From contig OZ237763.1 of the NCBI GenBank assembly GCA_965178125.1, positions 124,001 through 188,000 of the forward strand: DNA of 64,000 bases, read 5' to 3'. The translations under genes and the position numbers were made by a program. The stretch's first letter is position 1; each line of letters starts with the position of its first letter. This document shows, piece by piece, positions 40,656-54,600 of the stretch. This stretch comes from Bilabrum cf. latius. Lineage: Eukaryota > Bigyra: Bicosoecida > Bigyra > Bicosoecida. The notes under the pieces were generated by a model. That model made no database searches. It saw only the letters and a program-made list of their open reading frames with translations, and was not told the DNA's origin.

Positions 40656-43600
40656 ATGCATAGCCACAAGACCGCGTCACGGTTGCAGGTGTAGCGCACT
40701 GAGAGCCGCCACGAGTTTCTAGACCGTGACTTGCCCCGAACTTGGGCTGATGTGCTGTCCCCGGGGAAGACACCCATTATAGAGGCTACAAATGGCGACA
40801 CGCGGCTGCATGCACTCGTATCATACGCGTATGTCAGCGACGAAGCTGTCGCCGAAGCAGCAGCATCCTCGGCAAGCACAATCAACGCTCAGAACAGCCG
40901 TGGCTGGACCGCCCTGCATAGCGCCTCGGCCAGCTGTTACTACGAAGGAGTGCGTTGTCTGATACAAGCTGGTGCTGACATGCTCGCCAAGACGGGTGAC
41001 GAATCGAAGCAAACACCAGCACATTTGGCAGTACGGAGCGGAGCCGGCAGCCCCGACATTCTTCAGCTACTGCTCAGCCACGGGGACACCGCCGGTGCTG
41101 CCCAAGCAATTAAAGCCTCGATTGTACATGATTCACACATATCTGACAGCCCGTTGGCAACAGAACCAGACGCCCGAGGGGCCAGCCCACTCCTGCTCGC
41201 AGCCAGCCGGTGCCAGCTTCCGGGCCAGGACGGAGATGACGCGGTGAGCTGTCTACGAATCCTCCTCCGATCCGTCGAAGGGATGCTGGATTTAATTGAG
41301 ATTGATTCGAATGAGGGAGTTCAAATGGTACTGCAAGCTCTCGTGGGTGCTGCATGGCACCATGGGAAGGACTCGGCTGGTGGCCTCGCTGACACTCAGC
41401 CGTCGGGGCGAGATGGCACTGCCAGTGGCAGTGCGAGTGCGGTGGGGTCTGCCTCTGGCGGTGGTGCGTGCGTGATGAGTGCACTGCATCTTGTGGCACT
41501 AGCCGGCAGAACAGACGCGGTGGAATCAATTCTAGGTGCCATGGACAGAGTGGTCCTCGCGGGCCGCGGCGATACGAAGGCAAGGGCGCGAATTGCGGCC
41601 GGCGTCCTGGGGCTGAAAGGTGCATTACACGGTGGGGCCAGCCCCATCGAGCTAGCGCAGGGCATGAACAAGACCCACGGCGCGTCTCGTGTCGACAGCA
41701 CCGATGGCGATGGCGCTTCATCCCCATCCTCGGCTGCAGGGGCAGGGGATCTGCTGCGGAGGTGGTCGCAGCGGTGGCGGCACTTGGCACGGGCGGACTC
41801 AGGGGCACAGCACGACGTCGCACTCGCAGCGTAGCCCACGGCTAGTGGGGCAGCCAGCGTCAATGAGTCGACCACTCTCGCCTTGGCCCTTGCTAGGTGC
41901 ACCGCACTGCAGCGCCAACTGGACGACGCAGAGCGACGCGCGGCAGCCGCCGAGGCGCGAGCTGCTGAAGCCGAGGCCCGATTGCAGCGGGTGCAGGCCG
42001 TGACCGGCACTGCTGCACACAGCTCGATAGTAGCACAGCACGATTCCTCTGCGAGTCCGCCTGGGCAGGATTCCAGCGCATTGCATTCGGCTCTGCTTCC
42101 CTCCCAGCCAGCGGTGCCGATGCTGTCAGCGGAGGAGGAGCCGAGCCCGAGAATGTGGGTGCGTTGCCTCGCCCCTGTGTCTGCAGACAGCATCGACACT
42201 CGTGCTGCTTCTGGTGGAGAGCATGCCCCTGGTGAATAGACCCACCCGTATTTCTGGTGTCCTGAGACGAACGAATCCTCATGGGAGCCCCCCGTCGGTG
42301 CAGCTGTTGTGGGGTAGCACGAGTGGGCCTTGATGGAGCAGCAGGGCGAAGATGAAGAGGAACACTAGAAGGACCTGGTTGGCAAGTATGCATCTGTAGA
42401 CGGGAAGGGCAGAGTAGAGAGCCGTGGGGAGCTCACAGCCTCCCATCCTTCAAGGGGGCGGGCGAGGCACCAATAGGAACAACAACTAGAGCCTGGACAT
42501 GCTGCCACCGCCGAGAGCAAACCCCAATTCGAACCCTTGATTGCAAACGATGCCGTCAGAGGTGGCATCTCGGCAGCAGAGACACCTGCAGCTCCAGCCC
42601 CAGGCCCTCTGGCCCCGAAGGAGACCCCGGTAGGGATGCCCAAGCGGCACGCCGAGATCTGGAGCAGATTTTTCCAGAATGCCCTGTCGGGTGCCACGGC
42701 CGGCGGGCTAGCCTCACAACGAGGGTCACGCAGCGGTGCCCGTAGTGCAGCTGTAGTGGTGGAGCAGGCTGCCGCAGAGGCGAGGCGAGCTCTCTCCGCT
42801 GGGGATACGCAAGCTCTGCGGCGGGTCTTTGCCGAGGGCCACCTGCCAGCAGCCAGCAGCGTCACGGCCAAGCCAGGCAATGGCTCTGCTGCTGGTGCCA
42901 GTTCACGAGGGGGCGCCAAGCGTTAGGCGACGCTGCTGCATGCCGCTGCGTGGAAGGGCAGCCTGCACTGCCTTGCGGTGCTACTGGAGGACCTAACTGG
43001 TGAGCTTGACCTGGACACACGGGATGCCAAGGGCAACTCGCCGCTCATCGTCGCGTGTGCCGGTGCGGCGCGGTTTGGGACTGGCAGCAGCAGCAGCAGC
43101 AGCATGCCTGGAAAGCCAGAGTCGAGCGGCACCGGCGGTGAGACACCCACAGAGAGGTAGCACCTGGAGTGCGTCAGGCTGCTGCTGCAAACCGCTGCAG
43201 ATCCACTGCACACGAACTCAGTTGGAGACACGGCGCTGCACGTGGCTGCGGCTGGTGGCGCGGTCGAGGCGTGTCACCTTCTGCTAGAATACGGCGGGGA
43301 GCAGGCCCGCCTCGCCCGGGGGGAGCTTGGCGATACGCCCAGGGAGCGAGCGCTGGCGTGGATCCCAAGCATGGCGCCCCACACCGCTGAGAGATGCGCC
43401 GCGGCGGCTCGCCTCATCCAGCGCTGGCAGCCTCTTGTGAGACCGAAGCAGCGGAGCACTGCTCACTCTTCCTCCCCTGCTGCTGATACAAATGGTAGGC
43501 CTCGGGCCGCAGCGGGAGGAACGCGTGGTCCCACGGCAAAGGCGGCAGTACCGCCGCAGAGCACCTCCCTGCGAGGGGTAAGAGCACCTGCTGGTGAGGT

Positions 43601-44708
43601 GCAACCCCCAAGCCTGCCCAGTCCGTCACATCGCCAGGGTAGGGAATCGAAGCGACGGGGCCAGGGGCAAGGGCAGAGGGGTGCAGGCGACGGCCAGGCT
43701 CTCGACACCCCGGCGCGGGGGCGCGGCGCATCCGCTTCGGACTGGAGCGGCTCCCCTGCACCTCCCAACGGTGACGTCCGGGATCGGATCAGCTCAGACT
43801 CTGATGACGCCTCAGACACCGCAATGCAGCCAAGCGTCATGGGCAGCAGGCGGCCACCCCATCTGTCGCAGTTGGGAGGTAATCCGGCTGAGCTACACAC
43901 GCAGCAGGCCCTGCAGCCGCTGATAAATCCGCAGAACCAGCAAGCATCCGAGGTAGCCGCTTTGAGTCAGTCCACTACAGCCGGTACCGCTGCACGCCAG
44001 CGGGAGCCGCAGAGTACCGGCACCATCAAGGCCTTGGAGGGAGAACCAGCTCCGGAGGCCTCCGTTCCCTAGGCGGCCGGGTTCACAGCGCCGAGGATCC
44101 ACACGGCACGTGACTTGGCGCAAGGCGACGCGCCAGGTGAACAAGACGGCACCGGCCCACCCACGGCCTCTTCGATCTCGCCAGGGGACGTGCTGGGTGA
44201 CACTGTGGGTGGTGTAGAGCCAGGATCAATCCTGTTCCCCACAGGAGATGGCACGAATGCGAATGCGGGTGTGCAATTTGGCGGGTCTCAATCAGGGATG
44301 CTAGCTCGAGATTTGCTGCCGATCGGAGCAACTCAAGCGGAAGCGCGAAGGGCCGGCGAACAGCACGGTGGCGGGTTGTTCGCTGGGGGGGATAAGCTGG
44401 CATTCGGCTCTCCGGCTGAGAGTTTGCGATTCGCTGGCGGCAACGGGGCCGCAGTACCGACGGAGGCACTCGAGACGCCTGCTCGAGGTCTGCGTGCCAG
44501 CGATAGACCTGCAGGATCGCCCACTGGTCTCGGGGCTGCTTCAGGTGGAAAGCGAAGCGGAGGGCCGTTCAAGTCGCCAGCAAGAATGAGTCCGACAGGG
44601 GGCCGAGCCACACAGGTGGACATGTTTGCTATGTAGTCTCCCCAGCGGGAACATGTGGCTGGGTACGGAAAAGGGGGGACCAGCCTGGAGCTTAGCCACA
44701 AGCCCTGA
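40656..44708 (+). CDS. Ankyrin-WW domain protein, large
   Basis: At least 1,350 residues in one frame to TGA at 44706, with ten in-frame TAGs (40692, 41832, 42237, 42315, 42366, 42474, 42924, 43158, 44070, 44634). N-terminal ankyrin repeats: GWTALHSASASCYYEGVRCL and KQTPAHLAVRSGAGSPDILQ. A coiled-coil Ala/Glu/Arg segment follows (LQRQLDDAERRAAAAEARAA). A degenerate WW-like unit spans residues ~516-550 (MWVRCLAPVS... THPYFWCPETNESSWEPP); a TAG directly precedes its THPYFW strand. C-terminal ankyrin repeats: LLHAAAWKGSLHCLAVLLED, CVRLLLQTAADPLHTNSVGD and TALHVAAAGGAVEACHLLLE. The last ~430 residues are disordered. Start at the first in-frame ATG; the frame is open upstream, so the protein may be longer. 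Confidence 0.75.
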
Positions 44709-45645
44709 CCGTTGCGTAGACCTCGAGATCGTTGGCGTGCACGCTTCTCTAGATCCTGACCAGGCTTGGCCAGTGTTTCGTATCTATTTTTAAGTCGAAC
44801 TGAATGAATTCAACTAGAGCAAATCTAGAGGCTGGGCGAGGGGAGGGGGCCAGACCGTGCCAAGGGATCTCTCCCTCCCACGGACGGACGCACCCGGGGC
44901 CGCTCCCCGCCAACCCGAACTAAGACCACAAAGCAAATCAAGTCAAGAGTAAAGCTACAAAAAAATGTACGGCGCGTCTGACTCCAATCGAGTCAAAGGA
45001 TCCGGGAGAGAATGCAGGCAGCTCGCCGAGCCGCCGCACAGTCAGTCCCCCGACCAACGAACGCGCCAAACAGCGCCACGAGACATCGACCAGAGCACAA
45101 TGCCCTGATCAATACCCCTCGCGCTCCGCCGCTGACGCCTACAAGTCGACAGCCCCATCAGCTGTGACCTGCCCACGCCAGCTTGCACACCACGTGCCGT
45201 ACAACTTCCGCAGCAACCACCACCTCCCTTCACACTTCCGAATCCGTGGGCTTTAGGCACTTGGCCAGAGCTTCAGCTGCCAGGGCCGCAATGCGGTGCG
45301 CCCCCTCTTGCACACGGTCTGCTGCTATTCGCAGCAGGCCTCAGCACAGGAGAAGGCAAAATCACTCGCAAAGCAAGCCGTAGTCTGGAGCCGAGCTCGT
45401 CAAGCCAAGCAGCCAACGGTTATATCGAACAGAAGAGGACGCAGCAGCAACTGCACAAAAAAAAGAGGCTGCACAACCAACAGTGCACAAAGAGTTGTTG
45501 TCCTTTGGGTTGGACGCCAGCCCGCGCCCGACCCCTTCATCGCGCGGCAGTTGCTCTGCACGCGCCGTGATCCACCACCACCCCAAACACCACGCAACCA
45601 CCATCACTAAACGCCACTCACCGCTATCGCGCATACGCTACACTC
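44709..45645. other. Convergent intergenic gap (ankyrin-WW / giant receptor)
   Basis: About 940 bases, the largest gap without a supported gene after the ankyrin region. Only short frames without homology; no obvious repeat. Confidence 0.5.
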
Positions 45646-48600
45646 TCAGTCACCACTGCCAGCAGAACCGCTGGAGAGGCGCGACCTCGAGTTGCGGCGC
45701 ATGCCCTTGAGCCCCTTGAGAGACGAGGGGCGGGCAGCGGCAGCGGCGGCCATCAGAGAGGCGCTCTCGGATCCAGCGGGGGCACCTGACCCGCCCGTGC
45801 CCGTGCCCGTGGCTGTCGTTGGATTGAAAACGCTCTTCCGCTGGCGGGAACCACGGGCGGCCTGGCGCGCTCTGCCGGCCCCGCTTCCGCCGGATGCCAC
45901 GGATGAGGCACGCATTGCGCCGGCACCCACAGTCTCAGCACCGGCGGCGTCCTTCTTCAGACCCGAGTTTTCGGCGCGCAGCTGCTCCACATGCTGCAGG
46001 AGATCGCCGTACGCGTTCCTGAACAGCTGCCAGGACGCCTGGTCGGGGGCCTGTTCCAGCCCGAGGATGCCCTCCGCCGTGGCGTCCAGCTGGGCGTTGG
46101 ACATGGCCTTCTTGGAGTCGGCGCCACCCGGGCGCTTCATCATCATCGGGTTGTTCTCAGTGGTGATCTTGTCGGTGCCGCCTGCCTCAGGGTCCGTTGC
46201 GGCAATCTGCGCGCGAGAATCCCCCCTGCCGCCGCCCTTGGTCTTGCCGACTGCCAGCTTCTTCTGCTTGTCGTCGTCGGCAGAGTTCTTGCACATCTCC
46301 ACAATGTCCAGGATTATGACGGTGCCGAAGTAGAGGAGCGTGCTCACCACGATGAGGATCACCAGGATGGTCAGCGTGTCGCGCTGGCTCTGGTAGAAGT
46401 CGCTGTCCAGACGGCCCGACTCAAACATGATGCCGGCCAGCACCACCATGATGGCGCTGAACAGCAGCACGGCCTCCACCGTGTTGTAGTCGAACAGGGC
46501 AGACCCGAACACCACGGAAGACAGACTCACGAACAGTGCGCGTGCGTTCGTCACATCCAGACCCTTGCTGAACGTGGCCCGCTTGCGACCCCGAGACTCG
46601 ATGCGCTGGATGTCGGTCCAGATCTGGTGGTGCAGTGAGGACGGATCCACGCGGCGGGTGATGTGGTCACGCACCACGGCGTCGCGGTCGCCAGGAGACA
46701 TGTACGGGTTGTTGTGCACGTGAGCCGAGTACGACAGGAACAGCACCAGCAGAGCCATGGACAGCTGGAACGCGGCGTTCTGCACGAACATGAGAGCCGT
46801 CAGGGCGAGGCCCAGCTTGCGGGCCAGGATCACCAGCACCCACGCGACGTAGTTGGGCGTGAACTGCATGTACAGCCTTGAGTACCTCTTGCGCATGAGC
46901 AAAGAGCCCTCAGTGGCGCTCGACTTGGTGTCACCGGTGCCCTTGGCACGCAGCAGCTGATCCGCCACGATGTCCTTGCGGTACATGAACAGGATGTACG
47001 TGGCCCAGGCGGGGAAGCCGATCACGTACACGGCCAGGGTCAGGATCGTGAACGGAAGCAGCGTGCGGTAGACGCCGCCCGGCTTGTTGCACGGCTCGAA
47101 CACGGCCTGGAAGTAGCGGATCACGTTCCCGTCCTCGTCGTACTCTGGCGGGTCAGTGGGCGTGCAGTTGAGAGCGTCGGCAGTGAGGCGCGCCAGGTTG
47201 AGATACAGCACGTAGAACATCACGCAGACCGCCTTGATGAGCATGTCCAGGTGGTCGGCAGAGTTCTTGAAGCCGTGACCCTTCACGCACCACGTGTACA
47301 GGAAGTAGACCACGAAGAACACGCCGAACAGCACCATCACAGCAGCAGGCACCAGCATGAGGAAGGCCCACTTGGTGATGTACCCCAGGTCAGGCACGAT
47401 GCACTCGGGGGCAGTGATCTCGAGGTTGAGGTTGAAGGCAGACAGCACGTGAAGCATCTCCCGGATCATGGGGGGCCATGACACGCGCGCCGATGCGAAG
47501 ATGGCCAGTGACTGCAGGTAGTCGATACCCGACGCAGCCAGCGCTACGTTGATGTCACGCTTGTTGATCCAGTACGCACCGAACGCACCTGCGATCACCA
47601 GAATCGCGAATGCGGCCATGAGGATCCACGGGTTGTCCGGGCACTCAACACACTGGCCCGCCTGCCTGTAGTAGCCGTCTGCGCAACTGCCGCATCGGAA
47701 CGACGGTGCTTCGGACTTGTAGGCAGCAGCGCACTGGTTGTCACCGATGCACGCGAAGTCAGGCTCGCACTTGACGATGCACACGTCACGGCCAGGCACT
47801 CGGTTGGATGCAGGGCACGCATCGGCCATGCCACTCGTGACAGAATCGGAAGAGTTGAGGTTGTACCACCCGGCCTGCGGCACAGGCATGGTGTGCACCC
47901 GCCTCGAGTCGTCGTAGCCCTGGCAGTCGGCACCCAGCGGGCACGGCACGCAATGCTCGCCTTCCACGCCGAATGCGCCATCATCACACGCGAAGAACAC
48001 GCCATCGAGCGGAGGTGCAGCCGGCACGAAGCCACTCTGCCCCGCTACCTGCAGCGACACGTTCTTGAAGCCCACGGTCATGTGAGGCACCGTGCAGTCG
48101 ATCTGCCGGGTGGTCTCTCCCAGCGGGTCCCCACTGCGGGGGAAAGCCCCAGGCACGCGAGAGACCTACACGCACTGGACACCGGCCACGGCGCCCACAA
48201 CCAGCCGCTCCTGCGCGGTCCATCCCTGCCTGTCAGCCAGCTCGGGGTCACCGTAGTTGTACCCATACAGGGCCACGGTGCGCCTAGGGGCGGATTCGGG
48301 CAGCCAGTAGGTGGCGTTTGTAGCTGCCTGCTGGCTCCGCCTCTCCTCCATGCTAGAGCCCCAGTTGTGGAGCAGGTCGGTCAGTGGCCGCTGCGTCTGC
48401 TCGTTGATGATGATTGCATTGCCGATCACGCCCTCGCCGTCAGCTGCGGCTGATAGATCGCGCGCATCCCGGAGCGCATTCCAGTAGTTGCCGAGCTCGC
48501 CAGGAGGAGACATGCGCAGCTGCTGGGGCACGACCCGGTCGATCCGCGGCGGGCGGTAGGCGAAGCGAAGCGTGTTGGACTCGGCATGCAGACCGCCCAC

Positions 48601-51600
48601 ATCGGGGAATGTCGTGGCACCGCCCTCTCCGCCCTCGACCACGCGGCCCTCGCTCAGGGCAGCGTCCTCCAGCACCACAGACACGGGCCGGTTGACGCCG
48701 ATGCCGCCAGGGGCACGCAGCACGATTTCGTTCTCGGTGCGCTGCTCGATCGTGTATTGGCAAGCCGTCTCGTACACGCCCAGGGGCCTGCCGCCCACCA
48801 GGGTTCGAGCGTCCGAGAGGCATGACCGGAAGAAGGTCACGCGCAGGTAGGCCGTCGGGACCGAGGCCGCCTCATCGATGGAGATGCCGGGGCTGAAGTA
48901 GCCCAGAGAGAGCTGCTGGGAGGTGCGGGTGGTGTTCCTGGGGGTGGGGCCGAAGAGGTGGCCCCGGATGGTCACCTCAAAGCCGCCCTCGGTGCCGCCT
49001 GTCTGCGGGGCCAGCGACTCGAGGATGGGTGCAGCGTACCGCAGACGGGGATGGTTGTCGGCGTCAATGTCGATGTTCAGCAAGCGCCCGCCAACAGAGA
49101 GCTCAATGTCTCTCTGCAGCACGGCCGGCGGCACTTGGAACGTGATGGCCTCGTGCTCGTGCACGAACACCATGTGCTGCGCCACCTCGCCCTCGCCCTG
49201 GAACGACTCGAGGCCGTCACAGCGCAGCTCCTGCGCACGACGCCGGTAGGTCCAAGCAGTGAACACGCACAGCTCGTATGTCTGGCTGGAACCACCGGAT
49301 GGGAGCAGCCCACGGCGCCCGAAGTTCCTGCCCAGGATCGTCACGTTGTACCCACCCCCTGACGGCAGGTTGGCCAGCACGATGCCCCCGGTGGACGTCA
49401 CCTCCACAACGGGCCCGCCCACCATCATCGCACCGGTGTCAACCAGCGGCGACGGCAAAGCTGCAATGGGCATCGCATCGCGCTGCAACACACCGGTGGG
49501 ATCTAGCTGATTAAGTACTTCCGGGTTGCTGAAGGCGGGGTCCATGACAGGATCCACACCATGCAGAGCCAGTCCAGTGACCTCGGGTCCGTCGTACGAC
49601 AAGGCCGCAGCCATGGGATCACCTACCTGTCCGGCCACCGTCACGCGCACAGGCAGGTTCTCGCCGAAGCCCTCAGGCAGCGTGCAGCGCACCTGGTCCT
49701 GACTCAGACGCGTGGCTCCGGAGCACTCCACGTAGGCGTACTGCGCCCCCTGCAGCCTGCGAGAGCTGGAGGACAGCCCCGTGGGCAGGCCGATCTCGAC
49801 CTTGACCAGAGGCTCGGCAGTGGATCCGTTTACAGAAGACGGCACCTCACGACCAGGGATAGTGGTGCCGAAGTTGGTTCCAGACACGGTCAGCGTGGAG
49901 CCGCCCTTGGTAGGCACGGTGCCGGAGGGCTGCGCCGACACGCCCAGCACCTCGGGGGACTGGTACCTCAGAGGCACGTCCCGGCTGACCAGCTGCGCGT
50001 TGCCGCGCATGGCAGTCACGAGCGCGTTTGTGTCCCTCGAGTTCTCCAGCGCGTTGGCCTGGGAGGCAGCCTGCTGGTCCAGGCTGGTGATCGTGGTGCC
50101 GAGGGCCTGTGCCACGTCAGCGGCTCGCTGCGCCAGGTGAAGCGACTGGTCGCCCACCATCACACGGAGGGAGTAGGGCTGGGCATCGCCGTAGTAGAGA
50201 CCATCGCCCTCGCCCATGGGCACGGCCGTGATGAAGCAGTCATGCAGCGAGTCCTGCAGCCCATTGGAGTCCGACTCGAGCACGCCCTAGGGGGCGCAAT
50301 TGTGCCTCGCACTCGCGTCGATCACGCTGCCCGATGGGTGGCCATACGTTAGAATTCCGTCTGCGCCGCACGTGTACCCGCCGATCAGGCCGCCGTCCTG
50401 TGCCTCAGCTGCCTCGACATACGCGCACTCTCCCAAGTTGGCGCCACGCACGCGGACGTACCCTCCCAGCGTGGGGATCTCGAGCCAGCGGCCCTCGGAG
50501 GCCTGGTCTGCGCCAGTCACCACCGTGCGCCAGTTGGACGCATCTCGACGAGCGTTGTAGTTGGTGATCTGTGCAGGGTCAGCCGCCCACACGTCCACCA
50601 TCACAGCGACAGGCGGGGCATACGAGTACTTGGAATCACCAGCGGAGAAAGTCCCGTCCCTGTCGATCCAGATGGACTGGTCGCTGCCCTCCCCAGGAGG
50701 CGCCAGGAAGCTCACCACGTAGGCCTCCCCGGGACCAACACCGGTCTGCGAGTCAACAACACGCTGCTTGATCGTCGCTGGGCTCTCACTTGCAGACATC
50801 CACACGCTGTTGACGGGGTCCCACACACGGCAAGGCGTGGCCTCAGCCGCGGTGGCACCCTTCGCCAGCACCCTCAGGTTGGTGACGAACTGCAGCCCAC
50901 TCACCCGCATGGTGATGCCGTTCTGGCCAGGGCCCATAGAGTTGTCCACTGGGTGCCCACGGGTAGGCACGTTGTCGATGTTGCCCTCCAGCCCAGACAC
51001 GTAGGGGGCCAGGTCAAGGTACTCGATGTTGTCTGTCTGCACCGACTGCCCCGAGGGCCACGCCTGTGACTCGATGGACAGGATCACGCGGGCCGACTGC
51101 TCGCTCGTGTACATCAGCAGCCTGTCGTGGTGCCAGTCTCGCATGTACACGGGCTTGCCTAGCAGAGCTGGCTCCAAAGCCACAGACAAACGCACAAACC
51201 GACCAGAGCTCACCGCTCGGTTGGCCTGTGGGTGTCCCAGGTTGGTGCCGAACACCTTCACCTGTACCACGTCCTGCTGGTCGCACGTGAACGGGTCACC
51301 GGCGCTGAAGGGGCAGATGCGCTCCTGCTCCGAGTCGACCTCGCCAGTGCTTGAGGAGTTCACACTGGGCGCCACGTAGCCTGGCTCCAGCCACGCAGGC
51401 CTGGTCACCACAGCCCGGTCCAGGGTAGGGTCCTAGTAAGAGAAGATCGAGTTGAGCGTGATTTCGGACAGCGAGTCGGGGTTGATGGTGGCGCTGGCCT
51501 GCGTGTCGGACTGCCCCGTCTCGGACTGCGACACGGGGGCGAGGCCCACCTGCACTGGGATGGCGCGGCCGGCTCCATGCACGGGCAAGGGGAAGCGCAC

Positions 51601-54600
51601 GCGCTGCTGCCTCGAGTTGCCGCTGTCGATCTCCACGGAGGACGGCGCGATGCGGTCCGAGCCGAAGTTCACCATCACGCGATTGAGCGGGTCTGCCAGA
51701 GGCACGTTCCTGGTCAGCAGCTCGATCTGCGTGGGGTTGTCTATTGGCGAGTAGGTGTCGGCCGTGGCAGGCGTGACCTGAAGCACCTCAGCCGATGCGA
51801 AATCAAAGAAGGCGTCGTCCTCGGTTGGTTGAGGAGAGGCCTGGTCTGCCACCATGATGCGGAACCAGTGCCTCTTGCCAGAGGCAGGGGGCAGCGTCAC
51901 CTGAAGATGCGTGTGGTTCACGTGCGTGAAGAGAGTCCGGCGCACCTCGTACTGGCCACCTTGCTGGCCAAACGTCACACCCTGCAGCAGAGTCAGCGAG
52001 TTTTCGCCGAACGTCAGCTCCGGGGGCCCAAACTGCTCACCCACAATCCACAGCCGCTCGCCACCGTTCGGGTCTGCATCGACCACCGGAGACCACTCCT
52101 CGCCAACCCTCCACACTGCGTGCACCTCCGGCATGGCGTAGGCAGTCGTGGGGTTTGTGGACCGCTGTCCGTCCAGCAGGATGCTCCAGCGGAGGGCGCG
52201 ACCCGCACCAGGGGCGGTGTCGCACATTATGGCCTCGTGCGCAGTCACCAGCCTGCACCCGCTGGCCTCGAAGGTGACCTCGTCCTCGGGTCCGTTGTCC
52301 AGAGACACAGTGTACTCCACCAGTATGCGAGAGGCAAACACAGACTCAGGCACGGTCGGCCCAAAGTTGCGGCCGTAGACCGTCACCGGCTCCCCACCCG
52401 GGGTGTCGGCATCAGCAGCACCGGGGCCCTCGAATCGAGAGATCGTGGGTGCAGCGTATGAAGCATTGCTCTCATGCAAGTTGGAACCGAGGTTGGCCAT
52501 GACCACGCGGAACTCGAGCATGGTGCCAGTGCCCGGCACCATCACGCACTGCATCCTCGAGTCACTGTCCACGCGGCAATCCGATGCCACATACCGCAGA
52601 GACGAGTTGGGTGGGCCATACCTCACCTCAGTGATGGAGCCCAGAGTGGCCAAGAAGGCGGGCCCGAAGCCAGACCCCTCCAGCTGCACCTGCCGCCCGC
52701 CACGGGTGTCCACATCCTCGCCGTTCCGCACGGCGGTCAGCATGGGCGGGGCGTACGACATGAGGCGGTTGTCAGCCGGGATCTGAGACACGCCTTCCGG
52801 TCCCTGGTAGTCAGTCACATCGTTGCTGCGAACACCGTCCACCTCCACGATGATCTCGTGGCCCGCACCCACGCCAGGTGCCACTTCGCAGTCGATCACG
52901 GTGTGAGCCTGCTGGGACGTGGCGAACGGCTTGGAGCAGGACTCCATTGTGTGCTCGTACTCATCCATCCCATCCGTGGTGGTGCCCAGCGAGGGAGACA
53001 CCGATGACAGCCGGTACATGACGGTGACAGCAGCCGAGGCGGGGCCCAGGTTGGCTCCAGTGATGCGCACGGTCTGTCCTCCTGCTCCAGACAGCATGTC
53101 CTTGTTGACGCCCTGCAGTCCCTGCACGCTCGTGACGTACGGGGTATCATAACTGAAGGGCTGTGAGCTCACTTGGTCAGCAGGCTGCTGGGATGCTATG
53201 ACGGGCTCTGGAGGCGTGTCGCCCACGAACGGTCCCGACAGCGAGGAGTAGCCCATCTCGCCGTTGATCACCAGCGCCCAGTGCAGGTTGGCGCCAGAGC
53301 CCTCCACGCTCGCGCAAGTGAAGTTGTGCTGCGGCTCGGCACCTGCAGGGAGCGTGGTCGTCTGGCACTCGAACCGGGCCTGTCCATCGGCCGACCCAGA
53401 CGGCCGCTGGTAGAACAGCCTGCGCTTGCCCACGGGCCCTAGGTTAGTGCCAGAGATACTGATCACAGTTCCACCATCAGTGGCCAGCTGGAATGCGCTG
53501 GGGTATACCATGGAGATTTCAGGGTCGGCGTAATCGAATGACTGCGAAGTGGCGATAATGGCCACATCGGAGTCCACGATGGCGAAGGGGGCAAATCCGC
53601 GACCGTATCCCATGCCGTCACCTGGGGTGGTGCATGTGAAGTACTCATCGGGCATGTGACCGGGCCTGCAGTTCTACATCTCCACCTTCTGCTCCATGCC
53701 AGTGGCTGGGTCAGTGCGGTTGAAGTGCACCCTGTACGTGGAGCTCACGCTGCCGAGGTACTGGCCCGTGAAGTTGCAGTCCACGGCCTGGGTGGCGATC
53801 ACGGGCAGCTGCTCGCAAGTGAACGAGTCGATGATGGGTGTGTCGGTCAGGTTGGCCCTCACCACCAGAGCTACTGGCTTAGTGTCCGTCAGGTTGCCGT
53901 CCGTCACGGACAGGTGAGCGTGATACACAGCTCGCACCAGGGCTCCTCCCGGCACCACGTCGGACAGGAAGGGCCTGAACTCGCCCGAGTTGCTCCAGTC
54001 CCGAGGCGTGGGCTTGTTCTCCACCGTGATCTTGCCCGTGGCCGAGTCGATCGCGAACAGGTTCAAGGAGCCGTCCGTCAGCGGCCCGGCCGTCATGCCG
54101 GTGGCTGTCGTGATGTTGCCAGAGGTGGCCAGGCTGTACGTGAGAGCCACCCGCCACATGCCGTTGTCCTCGTCCTGCACCTCGGGGTCGGGAGAGAAGG
54201 TGTTGAACTGGGTGCCTGCACCCGTACGCAGCACAGCACCGAACTCGTCCACGATGAGAACCTGGTCCATTGCGATCACGGGGGCATCGTTCACATCCCG
54301 CACCTCCACACGGAGCAGCTCCTCCACACGGTTGTCCGCGATGTCCCTGATCTCAATGATAGCCAGGAACTCGGGGGCGCTCAGCCCGCCGTCCTTGGCC
54401 TCGAAGTTGAAGGGCATGTCGTTGCTGTCCAGCTTCATGTACATCTGGCCAGCTGCCGTGATGCCTAGCCGCTGGGACTCGTCGAATGCGATGCGGAAGG
54501 TCAGGGGGTCGTTCTCGGGGTCAGTGGCGATGGTGGCCAGCGACACACCCACGGAGCTGCCGTTGCCCAGGTTCTCGTCGGTGAAGATGCGCGACCCTGG

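Noticed and set aside
44709-45645. Small genes in the gap before the giant receptor
   Set aside because: Open frames are under about 105 codons, overlap on both strands and show no recognisable motif.
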